NCBI RefSeq assembly: GCF_900302485.1
Contig: NZ_OMOI01000001.1
Location: 372,001-436,000, forward strand
Source of the DNA: Aliiroseovarius pelagivivens
GTDB taxonomy: Bacteria > Pseudomonadota > Alphaproteobacteria > Rhodobacterales > Rhodobacteraceae
Direction of reading: 5' to 3'
DNA: 64,000 bases
Within the stretch, counting starts at the first letter, position 1. Each line of letters opens with the position of its first letter. Positions 52,185 through 62,113 of this stretch are shown here, in pieces. A program made the position numbers and the translations under genes. Under the pieces are notes generated by a model that saw nothing but the letters and a program-made list of their open reading frames with translations, made no database searches and had not been told where the DNA came from.

Positions 52185-53246
52185 TTACTCGGGCTGCGCG
52201 TTCGAAGCCTGTTCGCGCCATCCCTTCAGCGAGCGTCCCATGACCCGGTTCCACAACGTCGGAGACAAGGCAAGCGTCGCCATGACCGGCAGCGAATATG
52301 GCATCATTGGTGCCTCTTGAGACGAGGGTAGGCGCAGGGCCGGATAGGGTCGCATCGGATGGGCGTGGTGATCTGAATGGCGCGGGGCGTTCAGCATCAT
52401 ATGTGCGGTGAACCAATGCGGGGCATTCCAGCTGTGTTGTGGGCCGACCGGTTCAAGGCGCCCATCTTCGCGGGTCTCTCGCATCAATCCGTAGTGCTGC
52501 ACATAGTCCGACAAGAGCAGCTGCATTTGGGCATAGGCACAGATGAGAACATAACCGACAAGTCCGCCGAATCCGCCGATCACCACAGCGAGGCTGATCA
52601 TCAGCACGCCACCCAGCACATAGATAATATATGGGTTGCGCAGATTGCTGCGCCCGGCGCGCTCCAAGTCGTGTTGCTCCATTTCATAGCCTGCCCAAAA
52701 AGATCCCTTCCACGCACGCGGCGCGAAAGCGTAGAAGCTTTCACCTTCCTGCGCGGTATTGGGATCGTCGGGTGTGGCGACAAAACGGTGATGAACCTTC
52801 GGGTGGGCCGAGCTGTGATGCCCGAACAGAAGCGAGATATAGACCCACACACCCAACCGCCTTAGCCCGCGGTGGCGGCGGTGAATGAGTTCATGCGCAT
52901 TCGAGTTTGAGACCTGACCGAAATACAGGCCCGCCCCCCACAACAGCCCAAGACGCTCCCACCCCGTCAAGCCGGTTTTTCCTGAGAAGGCGAGGATGAC
53001 CAAGGCAAGCGCCACGAAATGCGACACGGCTATCGCGATGGACAGAATGTCTGCATCTTTCGCGATGCTATCTTCATCCAGTGTCGGGGTGATGCGCGAG
53101 ATTGCCTGATCCAAGCCAAAGGCGACGGCGGTCATATAAAGCACCAGTAGGACGCAGAAAACTCCGCCCAAAAGGCTTGCGGCAGCGATCAAAATCGCCG
53201 GGATGCCCGCCGCGATGACGAAGAACCGTAAAGGGTGTGACACCAT
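52185..53246 (-). CDS. alkB: Alkane 1-monooxygenase (AlkB-type, membrane di-iron)
   Basis: A 353-residue membrane protein with about six helices and the histidine boxes of membrane di-iron hydroxylases: HELIHRRH (about 123-130), HPKVHHR (about 153-159) and HSDHHAHPMRPY (about 297-308). DYVQHYGL corresponds to the AlkB-specific NYxEHYG motif with Asn replaced by Asp. It hydroxylates the terminal carbon of alkanes, with electrons from a rubredoxin; none is encoded here. The ATG at 53246 begins just before the first helix; the frame remains open for 1.5 kb upstream antisense to the next gene, which is not coding. Confidence 0.85.
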   Translation of the reverse strand: MVSHPLRFFVIAAGIPAILIAAASLLGGVFCVLLVLYMTAVAFGLDQAISRITPTLDEDSIAKDADILSIAIAVSHFVALALVILAFSGKTGLTGWERLGLLWGAGLYFGQVSNSNAHELIHRRHRGLRRLGVWVYISLLFGHHSSAHPKVHHRFVATPDDPNTAQEGESFYAFAPRAWKGSFWAGYEMEQHDLERAGRSNLRNPYIIYVLGGVLMISLAVVIGGFGGLVGYVLICAYAQMQLLLSDYVQHYGLMRETREDGRLEPVGPQHSWNAPHWFTAHMMLNAPRHSDHHAHPMRPYPALRLPSSQEAPMMPYSLPVMATLALSPTLWNRVMGRSLKGWREQASNAQPE

Positions 53247-53387
53247 AAACCTCGGACGATGAATTGCCGTTCCTGTATGTAAACTGGAAAGCGCGCTTCT
53301 ACGCAATCCGTCATGCTCATGTCGCTTTTGAATGGCGCGGGGTACTGGGCGGTCGTTATGATACGCGAGTGCTTCAAGGGGATCATC

Positions 53388-55073
53388 ATGGCGCTGGACG
53401 ATAAAAAAGGCATCTGGAAATCGGGCAAAGGCAAGGGGCGTCGTACGCCCAAGGGCCGTCAGCTGAATATGGATGCGCTCGAGCGTGTGCAGGCTCTTCT
53501 GGGTGACCGGCCACGTCGCCGCGATCTGCTGATCGAGTTTTTGCACTTGATTCAGGACGAATACGGCCATTTGTCTGCCGACCACATCCGCGCGTTGGCG
53601 CAGGAAATGGGCACCGGCCAGGCCGAGATTTACGAGGTCGCCAGCTTCTACGCCCACTTTGATGTGGTGAAAGAAGGCGAGACGCCTCCGCCTGCGTTGA
53701 CCATCCGAGTCTGTGATTCCCTGTCCTGCGAACTGGCCGGGGCCGAAGCGCTGCAAAAGGCGCTTGAGGATGGGTTGGATGCCTCGGAAGTGCGCGTCGT
53801 GCGCGCGCCGTGCATGGGCCGTTGCGATACTGCGCCGGTGCTGGAGCTGGGCCACAACCACGTCGATCACGCCACGTTTGACAAGACCTTGGCTGCGATC
53901 CAAGCCGATGACACCCATGCCCACATCCCCGACTATCAAGATCTGGCCGCCTATCAGGCTGAAGGCGGTTACGCCAAACTGGCCGAGTTGCGCGACGGTG
54001 GTGATTGGAAAGACGTGCAGGAAACCGTTCTGAACGCCGGTCTGCGCGGTCTTGGCGGCGCGGGCTTCCCGTCGGGCACCAAATGGGGCTTCGTGCGCGC
54101 CAATGAAGGCACGCGCTATCTGGCCGTCAACGGCGACGAGGGCGAACCGGGCACCTTCAAGGACCGCTACTATCTGGAACGCACACCGCATCTGATGCTG
54201 GAAGGCATGCTGATCGCCGCTTGGGCGGTCGAGGCCGAGACCTGTTTTATCTATATGCGCGACGAATACCCCGCTGTGCTGGACATCCTGCGCCGCGAGA
54301 TTACTGCACTTGAAGACGCGGGCATCGTCACCCCCGGTTATATCGATCTGCGCCGTGGTGCAGGTGCCTATATCTGCGGCGAAGAAAGCGCGATGATCGA
54401 ATCGATTGAAGGCAAACGCGGCGAACCGCGCCACCGCCCGCCGTTCGTGGCGCAGGTCGGCATCTTCAATCGCCCGACCTTGGTCCACAACGTCGAGACC
54501 CTGCATTGGGTTGCGCGGATCATGCGCGAAGGCCCCGAGATCCTGACCTCGGTCGAGAAGAACGGCCGCAAAGGTCTGCGCTCTTATTCGGTGTCGGGCC
54601 GTGTCGCCAATCCGGGCGTGCATCTGCTGCCTGCCGGATCGACCATCACTGATATCATCGAGGCTGCTGGTGGTATGCTCGATGGCCACAACTTCAAAGC
54701 CTATCAGCCGGGTGGCCCGTCCTCGGGTCTGTTGCCCGCGTCGATGGCCGACATCCCGCTGGACTTCGACACGCTGCAGCCGCATGGCACCTTCATCGGC
54801 TCTGCTGCCGTCGTGGTTCTGTCCGACAAAGACAGCGCCAAGGAAGCCGCTTTAAACATGCTGCGCTTCTTCGAGGATGAAAGCTGCGGTCAGTGTACCC
54901 CATGCCGCGTCGGTTGCGAGAAAGCTGTGAAGCTGATGCAAGCGGACAAGTGGGATCAGGATCTTCTGGAAGAGCTGAGCCAGACAATGGTCGACGCGTC
55001 GATCTGTGGTCTGGGGCAGGCTGCGCCGAACCCGATCCGTCTGACCATGAAGCACTTCCCGGACGAGGTCTGA
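53388..55073 (+). CDS. NAD-dependent formate dehydrogenase beta subunit (NuoE-NuoF fusion)
   Basis: A 561-residue fused flavo-iron-sulfur protein. The N-terminal NuoE-like part carries a 2Fe-2S site: CDSLSC (about 109-114) and CMGRC (about 142-146). The NuoF part has FMN/NADH binding GLGGAGFPSGTKW and GDEGEPGTFKDR, and a 4Fe-4S site SCGQCTPCRVGC near residue 499. This layout is that of the diaphorase subunit of soluble formate dehydrogenases. The catalytic alpha subunit gene, normally next to it, is absent; lysoplasmalogenase and ftsY follow instead. Confidence 0.87.
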   Translation: MALDDKKGIWKSGKGKGRRTPKGRQLNMDALERVQALLGDRPRRRDLLIEFLHLIQDEYGHLSADHIRALAQEMGTGQAEIYEVASFYAHFDVVKEGETPPPALTIRVCDSLSCELAGAEALQKALEDGLDASEVRVVRAPCMGRCDTAPVLELGHNHVDHATFDKTLAAIQADDTHAHIPDYQDLAAYQAEGGYAKLAELRDGGDWKDVQETVLNAGLRGLGGAGFPSGTKWGFVRANEGTRYLAVNGDEGEPGTFKDRYYLERTPHLMLEGMLIAAWAVEAETCFIYMRDEYPAVLDILRREITALEDAGIVTPGYIDLRRGAGAYICGEESAMIESIEGKRGEPRHRPPFVAQVGIFNRPTLVHNVETLHWVARIMREGPEILTSVEKNGRKGLRSYSVSGRVANPGVHLLPAGSTITDIIEAAGGMLDGHNFKAYQPGGPSSGLLPASMADIPLDFDTLQPHGTFIGSAAVVVLSDKDSAKEAALNMLRFFEDESCGQCTPCRVGCEKAVKLMQADKWDQDLLEELSQTMVDASICGLGQAAPNPIRLTMKHFPDEV

Positions 55074-55101
55074 TCTTCCAAGTACGGTAACGTCATGCTT
55101 G

Positions 55102-55122
55102 ACCCGCGCGTCATGCGCGGGT
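55102..55122. repeat. GC-rich palindromic hairpin
   Basis: A perfect 8-bp stem ACCCGCGC with GCGCGGGT around a five-base loop, 28 bases after the formate dehydrogenase beta stop. It has no T tract, and the GTCATG-rich flanks resemble dispersed intergenic palindromes of alphaproteobacteria, so it may be a repeat element or an RNA-stabilising hairpin rather than a terminator. Confidence 0.5.
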
Positions 55123-55183
55123 TGGCTGGGTGCGTGTTGACGGTGGTCAATGCGTTGTTAACCCACTTGGATTACGCAAAGAC

Positions 55184-55822
55184 ATGGCTCAACTGCCCCT
55201 CATCCTTGGCCTTCTGATCTCGCTGGCCTATTTCCCGCTGACTTCGCGCGCGCCCACGTGGCCGCGCTCGATCATCAAGACCATCCCGCTTCTGGCCTTT
55301 TCACTTGCGGCCTACTGGGGCGGAGGGTCAGCCTTTCTGGTGGCCGGATTGTTCCTGTCCGCGCTTGGGGATTTCGGGCTGTCGCGCGATGGGGACGGCC
55401 CGTTCCTGTACGGCCTGTCTGCCTTTGCCTTGGCGCACCTGCTGTTCATCCTGCACTTTCTTGGGCTCTCAGGTGCCCCGATCTACGATGCGTTCTCAAC
55501 CGTACCCATTCCCGCGCTTGTTCTGGTCGGGCTGATGGTCTCGACCGAGCTGTGGTTGGCGACCCATACGGGGCACCTGCAATGGCCGGTCCGGATCTAC
55601 GTCATCATCATCGGCGTGATGGGGCTGACCGCGCTGGCACTGCCCTTTGGTCTGACGGTCATGGGCGCGGGTTTATTCATCGTGTCTGACGTCATTCTTG
55701 CGATCAGCCTTTTCAGGATGTCCGACACCTATCACCACCGGCTGAAAGCGGGCTACGCGATCTGGGGCTTCTATATCGCCGGGCAGGCGCTGATCCTTCT
55801 GGGCGGGCTTGCTGCGCTGTAG
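55184..55822 (+). CDS. Lysoplasmalogenase family (YhhN) membrane protein
   Basis: A 212-residue protein with seven or eight hydrophobic helices. The family motifs are KTIPLLAF (second helix) and ALFLSALGDFGLS-type GLFLSALGDFGLSRDG, in which the Ser-x-x-Gly-Asp is the conserved core, plus the later FIVSDVILAISLF. The eukaryotic relative TMEM86B hydrolyses lysoplasmalogens; the bacterial role is not established. The start at MAQLPL is chosen as the first Met before the first helix; no strong ribosome site is visible. Confidence 0.85.
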   Translation: MAQLPLILGLLISLAYFPLTSRAPTWPRSIIKTIPLLAFSLAAYWGGGSAFLVAGLFLSALGDFGLSRDGDGPFLYGLSAFALAHLLFILHFLGLSGAPIYDAFSTVPIPALVLVGLMVSTELWLATHTGHLQWPVRIYVIIIGVMGLTALALPFGLTVMGAGLFIVSDVILAISLFRMSDTYHHRLKAGYAIWGFYIAGQALILLGGLAAL

Positions 55823-55902
55823 TCAGTAAGGCTTGAAGCCCCCCTTCCATCCGACCCGATTGTGGCTTACTTGGAAAGGAAAGGGACTATGAGGGCGCTC
55901 GC

Positions 55903-57150
<1,248 letters not shown>

Positions 57151-57156
57151 TGCGGA

Positions 57157-58059
57157 ATGAGCGACTGGCTGACGTCGCTTGAAGGTACGCCCGCTGGGCA
57201 TGACCTTGCGCTGGTCCTAGCGCTGTCTGCGGCCTTTCTGCATGCGCTTTTCGGCGCGCTTCAAAAAGGGCGCCATGATCCGTGGCTGTCGCGCGGGGCG
57301 ATTGATCTCAGCTATGGCCTGATCGCGGCCCCGTTTGCGCTGTTCGTGGTGCCGTGGCCCGAGCCGCATATGTGGCCGATCTTCGCCGTCGTGTTTGTGA
57401 TCCACGTGGGCTACAAACTGGCGCAAAGCTATACCTATGTGCTGGGCTCCTACACCGTGGTTTACCCCGTGGTGCGTGGCACAGGTCCGTTGTTCACGGT
57501 CATCGGCGCGGGTTTCCTGTTTGGTGAGAGCTTCACGGCTCTGCAATGGGTCGGCGTGTTGACCCTTGTGGCCGGGATTTTCGCCTTGGCTGCTTACAAC
57601 CTGCGCCATTGGCCCCTCGGTCGGGACAAGCTGAGGCCCGCCCTTGCGATGGCGGTGCTAACCGGTGGGTTCGTTGCTGCCTATACCACCTATGACGCGT
57701 ACGGCATCCGCGCGACTGCAGACCCGTTTACCTTCCTCGCCTGGTTCTTTTTTATCGACGGGTTCTTCATGCCGGTGATTGCAGCCCTTAGATGGAAGAA
57801 CATGGCCGCGCGTCCTGCACTTGCCCCCTTGATGGGGCGCGGTGTGTTGGGGGCCTTCGTGGCCTTCGCCAGCTTTGGTTCGATCATGCTGGCGACACGT
57901 CTGGACAGTGTGGGCGAGGCAGCGGTGTTGCGCGAAACCTCGACCGTGTTCGCGGCCTTGATCGGCTGGATCGTGCTGGGCGAGAAGGTCGGGCCACGTA
58001 GGCTTGTGATGATGGCTTTGATTGCGGCGGGCGCCGTGCTAGTCGAAATGGGCGGATGA
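57157..58059 (+). CDS. DMT superfamily transporter (EamA-like)
   Basis: A 300-residue inner-membrane protein with about ten helices arranged as two EamA repeats. The second-repeat segment LRETSTVFAALIGWIVLGEKVG is a clear family mark, as is VVRGTGPLFTVIGAGFLFGE in the first. Members export amino acids or other small metabolites; the substrate is not known. Six bases separate it from ftsY and ten from yciB, so co-transcription is probable. Confidence 0.9.
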   Translation: MSDWLTSLEGTPAGHDLALVLALSAAFLHALFGALQKGRHDPWLSRGAIDLSYGLIAAPFALFVVPWPEPHMWPIFAVVFVIHVGYKLAQSYTYVLGSYTVVYPVVRGTGPLFTVIGAGFLFGESFTALQWVGVLTLVAGIFALAAYNLRHWPLGRDKLRPALAMAVLTGGFVAAYTTYDAYGIRATADPFTFLAWFFFIDGFFMPVIAALRWKNMAARPALAPLMGRGVLGAFVAFASFGSIMLATRLDSVGEAAVLRETSTVFAALIGWIVLGEKVGPRRLVMMALIAAGAVLVEMGG

Positions 58060-58069
58060 AGGAGTTCCC

Positions 58070-58672
58070 ATGACCGAGAAACAGGTAAACCCCGCCCTGC
58101 GTGGCGCGCTAGAATACGGACCCATTGTCCTGTTCTTCGCCGCCTACACGTTCTTGAAAGATCAGACCTTCATGGTCGCGGGGACCGAGTATTCAGGCTT
58201 TGTCGCCGTCACGGCGATGTTCATCCCGGTGCTGGTGCTGGCCACGTTGGCGATGTGGAAACTGACCGGCCACCTGTCGAAAATGCAGATCGTCACGCTG
58301 GTGCTGGTGATTGGGTTTGGTGGCTTGTCGATCTGGTTCAACGACGAACGCTTCTTCAAGATGAAGCCCACAATGATCTATCTGCTGTTTGCGGGGCTTC
58401 TGGGCTTTGGCCTGATGCGCGGCGAAAGCTATCTTGAGGCCGTGATGGACAAAGCGCTGCCGCTGGAACGCGAGGGTTGGATGATCTTGACCAAGCGGCT
58501 GGCCGTGTTCTTCCTTCTGCTGGCCGTCGCGAACGAGGCGATCTGGCGCATGATGTCCACGGATGCCTGGGTGAATTTCAAAACCTTCGGTCTGCCCGTG
58601 GCAACCTTTGGGTTTTTCATGTCTCAAGCGGGTCTTTTCAAGCGTTTCGGGACGGACGAAGAAGCGTCCTAG
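58070..58672 (+). CDS. yciB: Inner membrane-spanning protein YciB (septation protein A family)
   Basis: A 200-residue protein with five hydrophobic helices. YciB family features include the N-terminal LEYGPIVLFFAAYTF (Gly-Pro pair), the central TLVLVIGFGGLSIWFNDERFFKMKP in pieces, and the ERxGWxxLTxR segment, here REGWMILTKRLAVFF, followed by NEAIWR. It contributes to envelope integrity and cell shape; loss in some bacteria disturbs septation. AAGGAG six bases before the ATG fixes the start. Confidence 0.94.
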   Translation: MTEKQVNPALRGALEYGPIVLFFAAYTFLKDQTFMVAGTEYSGFVAVTAMFIPVLVLATLAMWKLTGHLSKMQIVTLVLVIGFGGLSIWFNDERFFKMKPTMIYLLFAGLLGFGLMRGESYLEAVMDKALPLEREGWMILTKRLAVFFLLLAVANEAIWRMMSTDAWVNFKTFGLPVATFGFFMSQAGLFKRFGTDEEAS

Positions 58673-58692
58673 GCCCGCCCGAATGCAAGACT

Positions 58693-59394
58693 TTACCGCT
58701 TGAACAACAGTTCCTGCGCTTTGCGGTCATCTTCCAGATTGCTGCGATTTTCAGCCGCAACAGCGCGGCCACGCTGAACGGCGGGGCGTGCGCCGACCTC
58801 CTCCAGCCAGCGAGACAGGTTGGGCTTGTCGCTTAGATCCTGCTGCTGGCCTTCCCACAGCGATGCCCAGCCCCAACAGGCCATGTCGGCAATCGAAAAG
58901 AAGTCGCCAGCCAGATAACGTGTCTTGGCCAGACGCCGATCCATGACGCCGTATAGGCGGGCAACCTCGGCCCGATAGCGATCCTTGGCATAGGGCAGGT
59001 CCTGCGGTGGATCCATGGCAGGCGCGTATTTCAGAAAGTGATGCGCCTGACCCGCCATCGGCCCCAGCCCGCCCATTTGCCACATTAGCCACTCTTCGAC
59101 AACGACCCGATCCCGCTCGGTCTCGCCATAGAATTGCCCGGTCTTGCGGGCGAGGTATTGTAGGATCGCGCCGCTTTCAAAGACCGAAATAGGCGCCCCG
59201 TCGGGACCATCAGGATCAACAATCGCGGGCATCCTGTTGTTCGGCGCGATCTCAAGAAACTCGGGCGCAAATTGATCGCCTGCGCCGATATTGATCAGCT
59301 TCACCTCATAGGGCAGGCCCATCTCTTCTAATGCGATCGAGATTTTCCAGCCGTTTGGCGTCGGCCAATAGTAAAGTTCAATGGGTTCGGACAT
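58693..59394 (-). CDS. Nu-class glutathione S-transferase (YfcG/YghU-like)
   Basis: A 233-residue cytosolic enzyme. The N-terminal thioredoxin fold carries YYWPTPNGWKISIALEE, where TPNGWK is typical of the nu class that has strong disulfide-reductase activity. The cis-Pro motif is NNRMPAIVD, and the Glu-Ser pair that binds glutathione is VFESGAI. The helical C-terminal domain has the GDFFSIADMACWGW capping box. It is transcribed alone and converges on yciB with 20 bases between. Confidence 0.9.
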   Translation of the reverse strand: MSEPIELYYWPTPNGWKISIALEEMGLPYEVKLINIGAGDQFAPEFLEIAPNNRMPAIVDPDGPDGAPISVFESGAILQYLARKTGQFYGETERDRVVVEEWLMWQMGGLGPMAGQAHHFLKYAPAMDPPQDLPYAKDRYRAEVARLYGVMDRRLAKTRYLAGDFFSIADMACWGWASLWEGQQQDLSDKPNLSRWLEEVGARPAVQRGRAVAAENRSNLEDDRKAQELLFKR

Positions 59395-59489
59395 CGTGTT
59401 TCCTTTCGCGTCCTTCAGAACATGGCATTCCCCTGCAAAATGGCAAGCATGCAGTTTTCACGATGTGGCGAGCCAATCCTTGGCGGCTC

Positions 59490-59518
59490 TTGACGCCTTA
59501 GTTTACAGGCGGTAGGGC
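59490..59518 (+). promoter_or_regulatory. Promoter of the metZ riboswitch transcript
   Basis: TTGACG (59490-59495) and TAGGGC (59513-59518) are separated by exactly 17 bases. The predicted transcription start, about 59525, is the first base of the SAM-II P1 stem. Confidence 0.65.
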
Positions 59519-59524
59519 TGTGTC

Positions 59525-59577
59525 CGAGGCGATTTGTCCACCGGATTGCGGGCCTCGTGAAATATTCCGCTAAAGAG
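59525..59577 (+). ncRNA. SAM-II riboswitch aptamer
   Basis: The P1 stem CGAGGC (59525-59530) pairs with GCCTCG (59552-59557). Within it lie the conserved GATTTG and CCGGATTGC stretches. After P1, CGTGAAA and GCTAAAG (59569-59575) match the SAM-II (metA motif) consensus, and CGGA (59542-59545) can pair with TCCG (59566-59569) to form the pseudoknot that holds S-adenosylmethionine. It precedes metZ, a usual SAM-II target in alphaproteobacteria, and is expected to switch the gene off when SAM is plentiful. Confidence 0.9.
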
Positions 59578-59608
59578 GTCAGGGTAGGCGGGGCATCCCG
59601 TGCTGTGT

Positions 59609-59640
59609 CCCCCGACGCTCTCTGCGGTGGGGGTTTTTTT
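59609..59640 (+). terminator. Riboswitch-controlled intrinsic terminator before metZ
   Basis: CCCCCGACGC pairs with GCGGTGGGGG (one mismatch, one G-T pair) around a TCTCT loop, followed by seven T residues at 59634-59640. It sits 18 bases before metZ, so SAM binding upstream probably promotes early termination. The GGCGGGG run just upstream could act as an antiterminator strand. Confidence 0.85.
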
Positions 59641-59658
59641 GTGCGAAAGGAACGCGCG

Positions 59659-60837
59659 ATGACGAAATGGGGAAAACGGACCGAAGCTGTCCATGGTGGC
59701 GTACGCCGCAGCCAGTTTAACGAGCTGTCCGAGGCCATGTTCATGACACAGGCCTTTGTTTACCCAACCGCCGAGGACGCCGAAGCCCGCTTCATCAAAA
59801 GCGGCCATGACGAGTTCATCTATGCGCGCTACGGCAACCCCACGAACCGTATGTTCGAAGACCGTATTGCCGCGATGGAGGGCACGGAAGACGCTTTTGC
59901 CTGTGCGTCCGGCATGGCGGCAGTGAACGGCGCTTTGATGGCTCTGACGCAGGCGGGCGACCACGTCGTGTCTTCGCGTGCGCTGTTTGGGTCGTGCCTT
60001 TATGTGCTTGAGGATATTCTGGGTCGGTTCGGCGTGGAAATCACTCTGGTTGACGGCACCGACAATCAGGCGTGGGAAGATGCGATCCGTCCCGATACCA
60101 AGGTTGTCTTCCTTGAAGCGATCTCGAACCCGACGCTTGAAGTGATTGATCTGGCCCATGTGGTGAAGATCGCCCATGCGAATGGCGCATTGGTTGTGGT
60201 GGATAACGCCATGCCAACGCCGATCTTTTCCTATGCGACCGAAATGGGCGCCGATCTGGTGGTCTATTCCACGACCAAGCACGTGGACGGCCAAGGCCGG
60301 ATGCTGGGCGGGGCTATCTGCGGCTCGCGCGAGCTGATCCGCGGCCCGATCGAGACCTATGTCAAACATACCGGCGGTGCGATCAACCCGTTCGCCGCGT
60401 GGACCCATCTGAAAGCGCTCGAAACGTTGGATTTGCGTGTGCGGGCGCAGGCCGAGGGGGCGCTGAAGGTGACGGATGCGCTTCAGGGCCACCCGAAACT
60501 GTCGCGGATCAGCTATCCGACCCACCCCTCGCATCCGCAATACGACATTGCGATCCAGCAGGCGCCGTCGGGCGGAACCGTGCTGGCCATCGAAGTGGAT
60601 GGCGGCAAAGAGGCCTGCTTCCGCTTCCTGAATGCGCTTCAGATCTTCACGATCTCGAACAACTTCGCGGATGCGAAATCCATCGCGACGCACCCGGCCA
60701 CCACGACGCACCAGCGCCTTCCGCAAGAGCAGAAGGACATGCTGGGTATTTCGGATGGTCTGGTGCGCCTGTCCATCGGGCTTGAGGATATCGATGATCT
60801 GATCGCGGATCTTCTGAGCGGCTTGGACGCGGCCTGA
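59659..60837 (+). CDS. metZ: O-succinylhomoserine sulfhydrylase
   Basis: A 392-residue PLP enzyme of the Cys/Met metabolism family that makes homocysteine directly from O-succinylhomoserine and sulfide. The PLP-binding features are YARYGNPTNRMFEDRIAA (about 56-73), CASGMAAVN (about 83-91) and the Schiff-base Lys in YSTTKHVDGQGRMLGG (about 205-220). The start at MTKWGKRTEA, after AAAGGAACG, is preferred; upstream in-frame codons belong to the riboswitch leader. Methionine status controls it through the SAM-II element. Confidence 0.95.
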   Translation: MTKWGKRTEAVHGGVRRSQFNELSEAMFMTQAFVYPTAEDAEARFIKSGHDEFIYARYGNPTNRMFEDRIAAMEGTEDAFACASGMAAVNGALMALTQAGDHVVSSRALFGSCLYVLEDILGRFGVEITLVDGTDNQAWEDAIRPDTKVVFLEAISNPTLEVIDLAHVVKIAHANGALVVVDNAMPTPIFSYATEMGADLVVYSTTKHVDGQGRMLGGAICGSRELIRGPIETYVKHTGGAINPFAAWTHLKALETLDLRVRAQAEGALKVTDALQGHPKLSRISYPTHPSHPQYDIAIQQAPSGGTVLAIEVDGGKEACFRFLNALQIFTISNNFADAKSIATHPATTTHQRLPQEQKDMLGISDGLVRLSIGLEDIDDLIADLLSGLDAA

Positions 60838-60861
60838 TCTGTCGCATTTCGTCCATCGCGT

Positions 60862-60890
60862 TTGGCGTTTATGTGTCAAACGAATATGAT
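60862..60890 (+). promoter_or_regulatory. Promoter of folE2
   Basis: TTGGCG (60862-60867) and TATGAT (60885-60890) are separated by 17 bases, ending 32 bases before the folE2 ATG. No convincing zinc-uptake-regulator box was found around it. Confidence 0.6.
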
Positions 60891-60922
60891 ATAGACGTGC
60901 GACAGCAGGATGGGGGTTCGAT

Positions 60923-62029
60923 ATGAACCAGATGAAGCGCAAAGGCGGTGACGCGGTGGATACCGCGCAGGCACAGGATGCTCTCGAGGTTCTGCGCAAC
61001 TGGGCTGCCAAGGCGGACCCTGTTGAAGTGGCTGCGTTGGACCCGGCCATTGCGCGGCTTTTGCCGTCGGCGGACCTGCCGAACTATCCTGAACTCAGCC
61101 GCACCTATCCCAGCGATTTCGAGCCGGATGCGGATTATAAGGCGTCGATGCCGGATCTGCAGAACGGCCCGGCCAGCCTGATCCAAGGCGCGAAGCGGCA
61201 TATCCAGCATGTGGGCATTTCCAATTTCCGCCTGCCGATCCGCTATCACACCCGCGACGGGTCGGATGTCACACTGGAAACCTCGGTTACGGGGTCGGTC
61301 AGCCTTGAGGCGGGCAAGAAGGGCATCAACATGTCGCGCATTATGCGCAGCTTCTACGGCCATGCGGAAAAGACCTTCAGTTTTGATGTGATCGAAGCTG
61401 CGCTGGATGATTATAAGAACGATCTGGAAAGCTTGGATGCGCGGATTGAGATGCGCTTTTCTTATCCCGCGCGGGTAGAGAGCCTGCGGTCTGGCCTGTC
61501 TGGTTATCAATACTATGACATCGCGCTGGAACTGGTTGAGCATCGCGGTAAGCGACGCAAGTTCCTGCATCTGGACTATGTTTACAGCTCGACCTGCCCC
61601 TGTTCGCTCGAGCTGTCCGAGCACGCACGCCAGATGCGCGGGCAACTGGCGACACCGCATTCGCAGCGCTCGGTCGCGCGGATTTCGGTCGAGAAGATCC
61701 ATCAGCCCTCGGGCACGCTTTGGTTCGAGGATCTGATTGATCTGTGCCGCGTGGCGGTGCCGACCGAAACGCAGGTGATGGTGAAACGCGAAGACGAACA
61801 GGCCTTTGCGGAACTGAACGCCGCGAACCCCATCTTTGTTGAAGATGCTGCCCGTCTGTTCTGCGAACAATTGCAGCAGGACGACCGGATCGGAGATTTC
61901 CGCATCGTCGCCAGCCATCAGGAAAGCCTGCACAGCCACGATGCCGTGTCGATCCTGATCGAAGGCGACACATTCGAGGCCGAAAGCCTTGATCCCAAGC
62001 TGTTTTCGACGCTGTTTCACGTTGGCTAG
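60923..62029 (+). CDS. folE2: GTP cyclohydrolase FolE2 (type IB)
   Basis: A 368-residue enzyme converting GTP to dihydroneopterin triphosphate, first step of folate (and queuosine) synthesis. It belongs to the type IB family, unrelated in length and metal need to the zinc enzyme FolE. The catalytic Cys lies in YSSTCPCSLELSEHARQMRG (near residue 221), and the metal/ligand residues continue in HSQRS and VKREDEQAF. The length is somewhat above the usual 260-300 owing to an N-terminal extension of about 70 residues, itself common in alphaproteobacteria. Confidence 0.93.
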   Translation: MNQMKRKGGDAVDTAQAQDALEVLRNWAAKADPVEVAALDPAIARLLPSADLPNYPELSRTYPSDFEPDADYKASMPDLQNGPASLIQGAKRHIQHVGISNFRLPIRYHTRDGSDVTLETSVTGSVSLEAGKKGINMSRIMRSFYGHAEKTFSFDVIEAALDDYKNDLESLDARIEMRFSYPARVESLRSGLSGYQYYDIALELVEHRGKRRKFLHLDYVYSSTCPCSLELSEHARQMRGQLATPHSQRSVARISVEKIHQPSGTLWFEDLIDLCRVAVPTETQVMVKREDEQAFAELNAANPIFVEDAARLFCEQLQQDDRIGDFRIVASHQESLHSHDAVSILIEGDTFEAESLDPKLFSTLFHVG

Positions 62030-62113
62030 TACGGCGGCGAATGGGTGACACTGCGCGGGTTGCCGATACTCTGATGCTTGACACTCTGCGCCCATAGCGC
62101 CAACCCTTCGCCC

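Noticed and set aside
52185..54785. An 866-codon minus-strand frame running from the alkB-like gene through the formate dehydrogenase beta gene
   Set aside because: Only the last 353 codons match AlkB. The upstream part is antisense to a well-conserved gene and has no family similarity; it stays open because of GC-rich codon structure.
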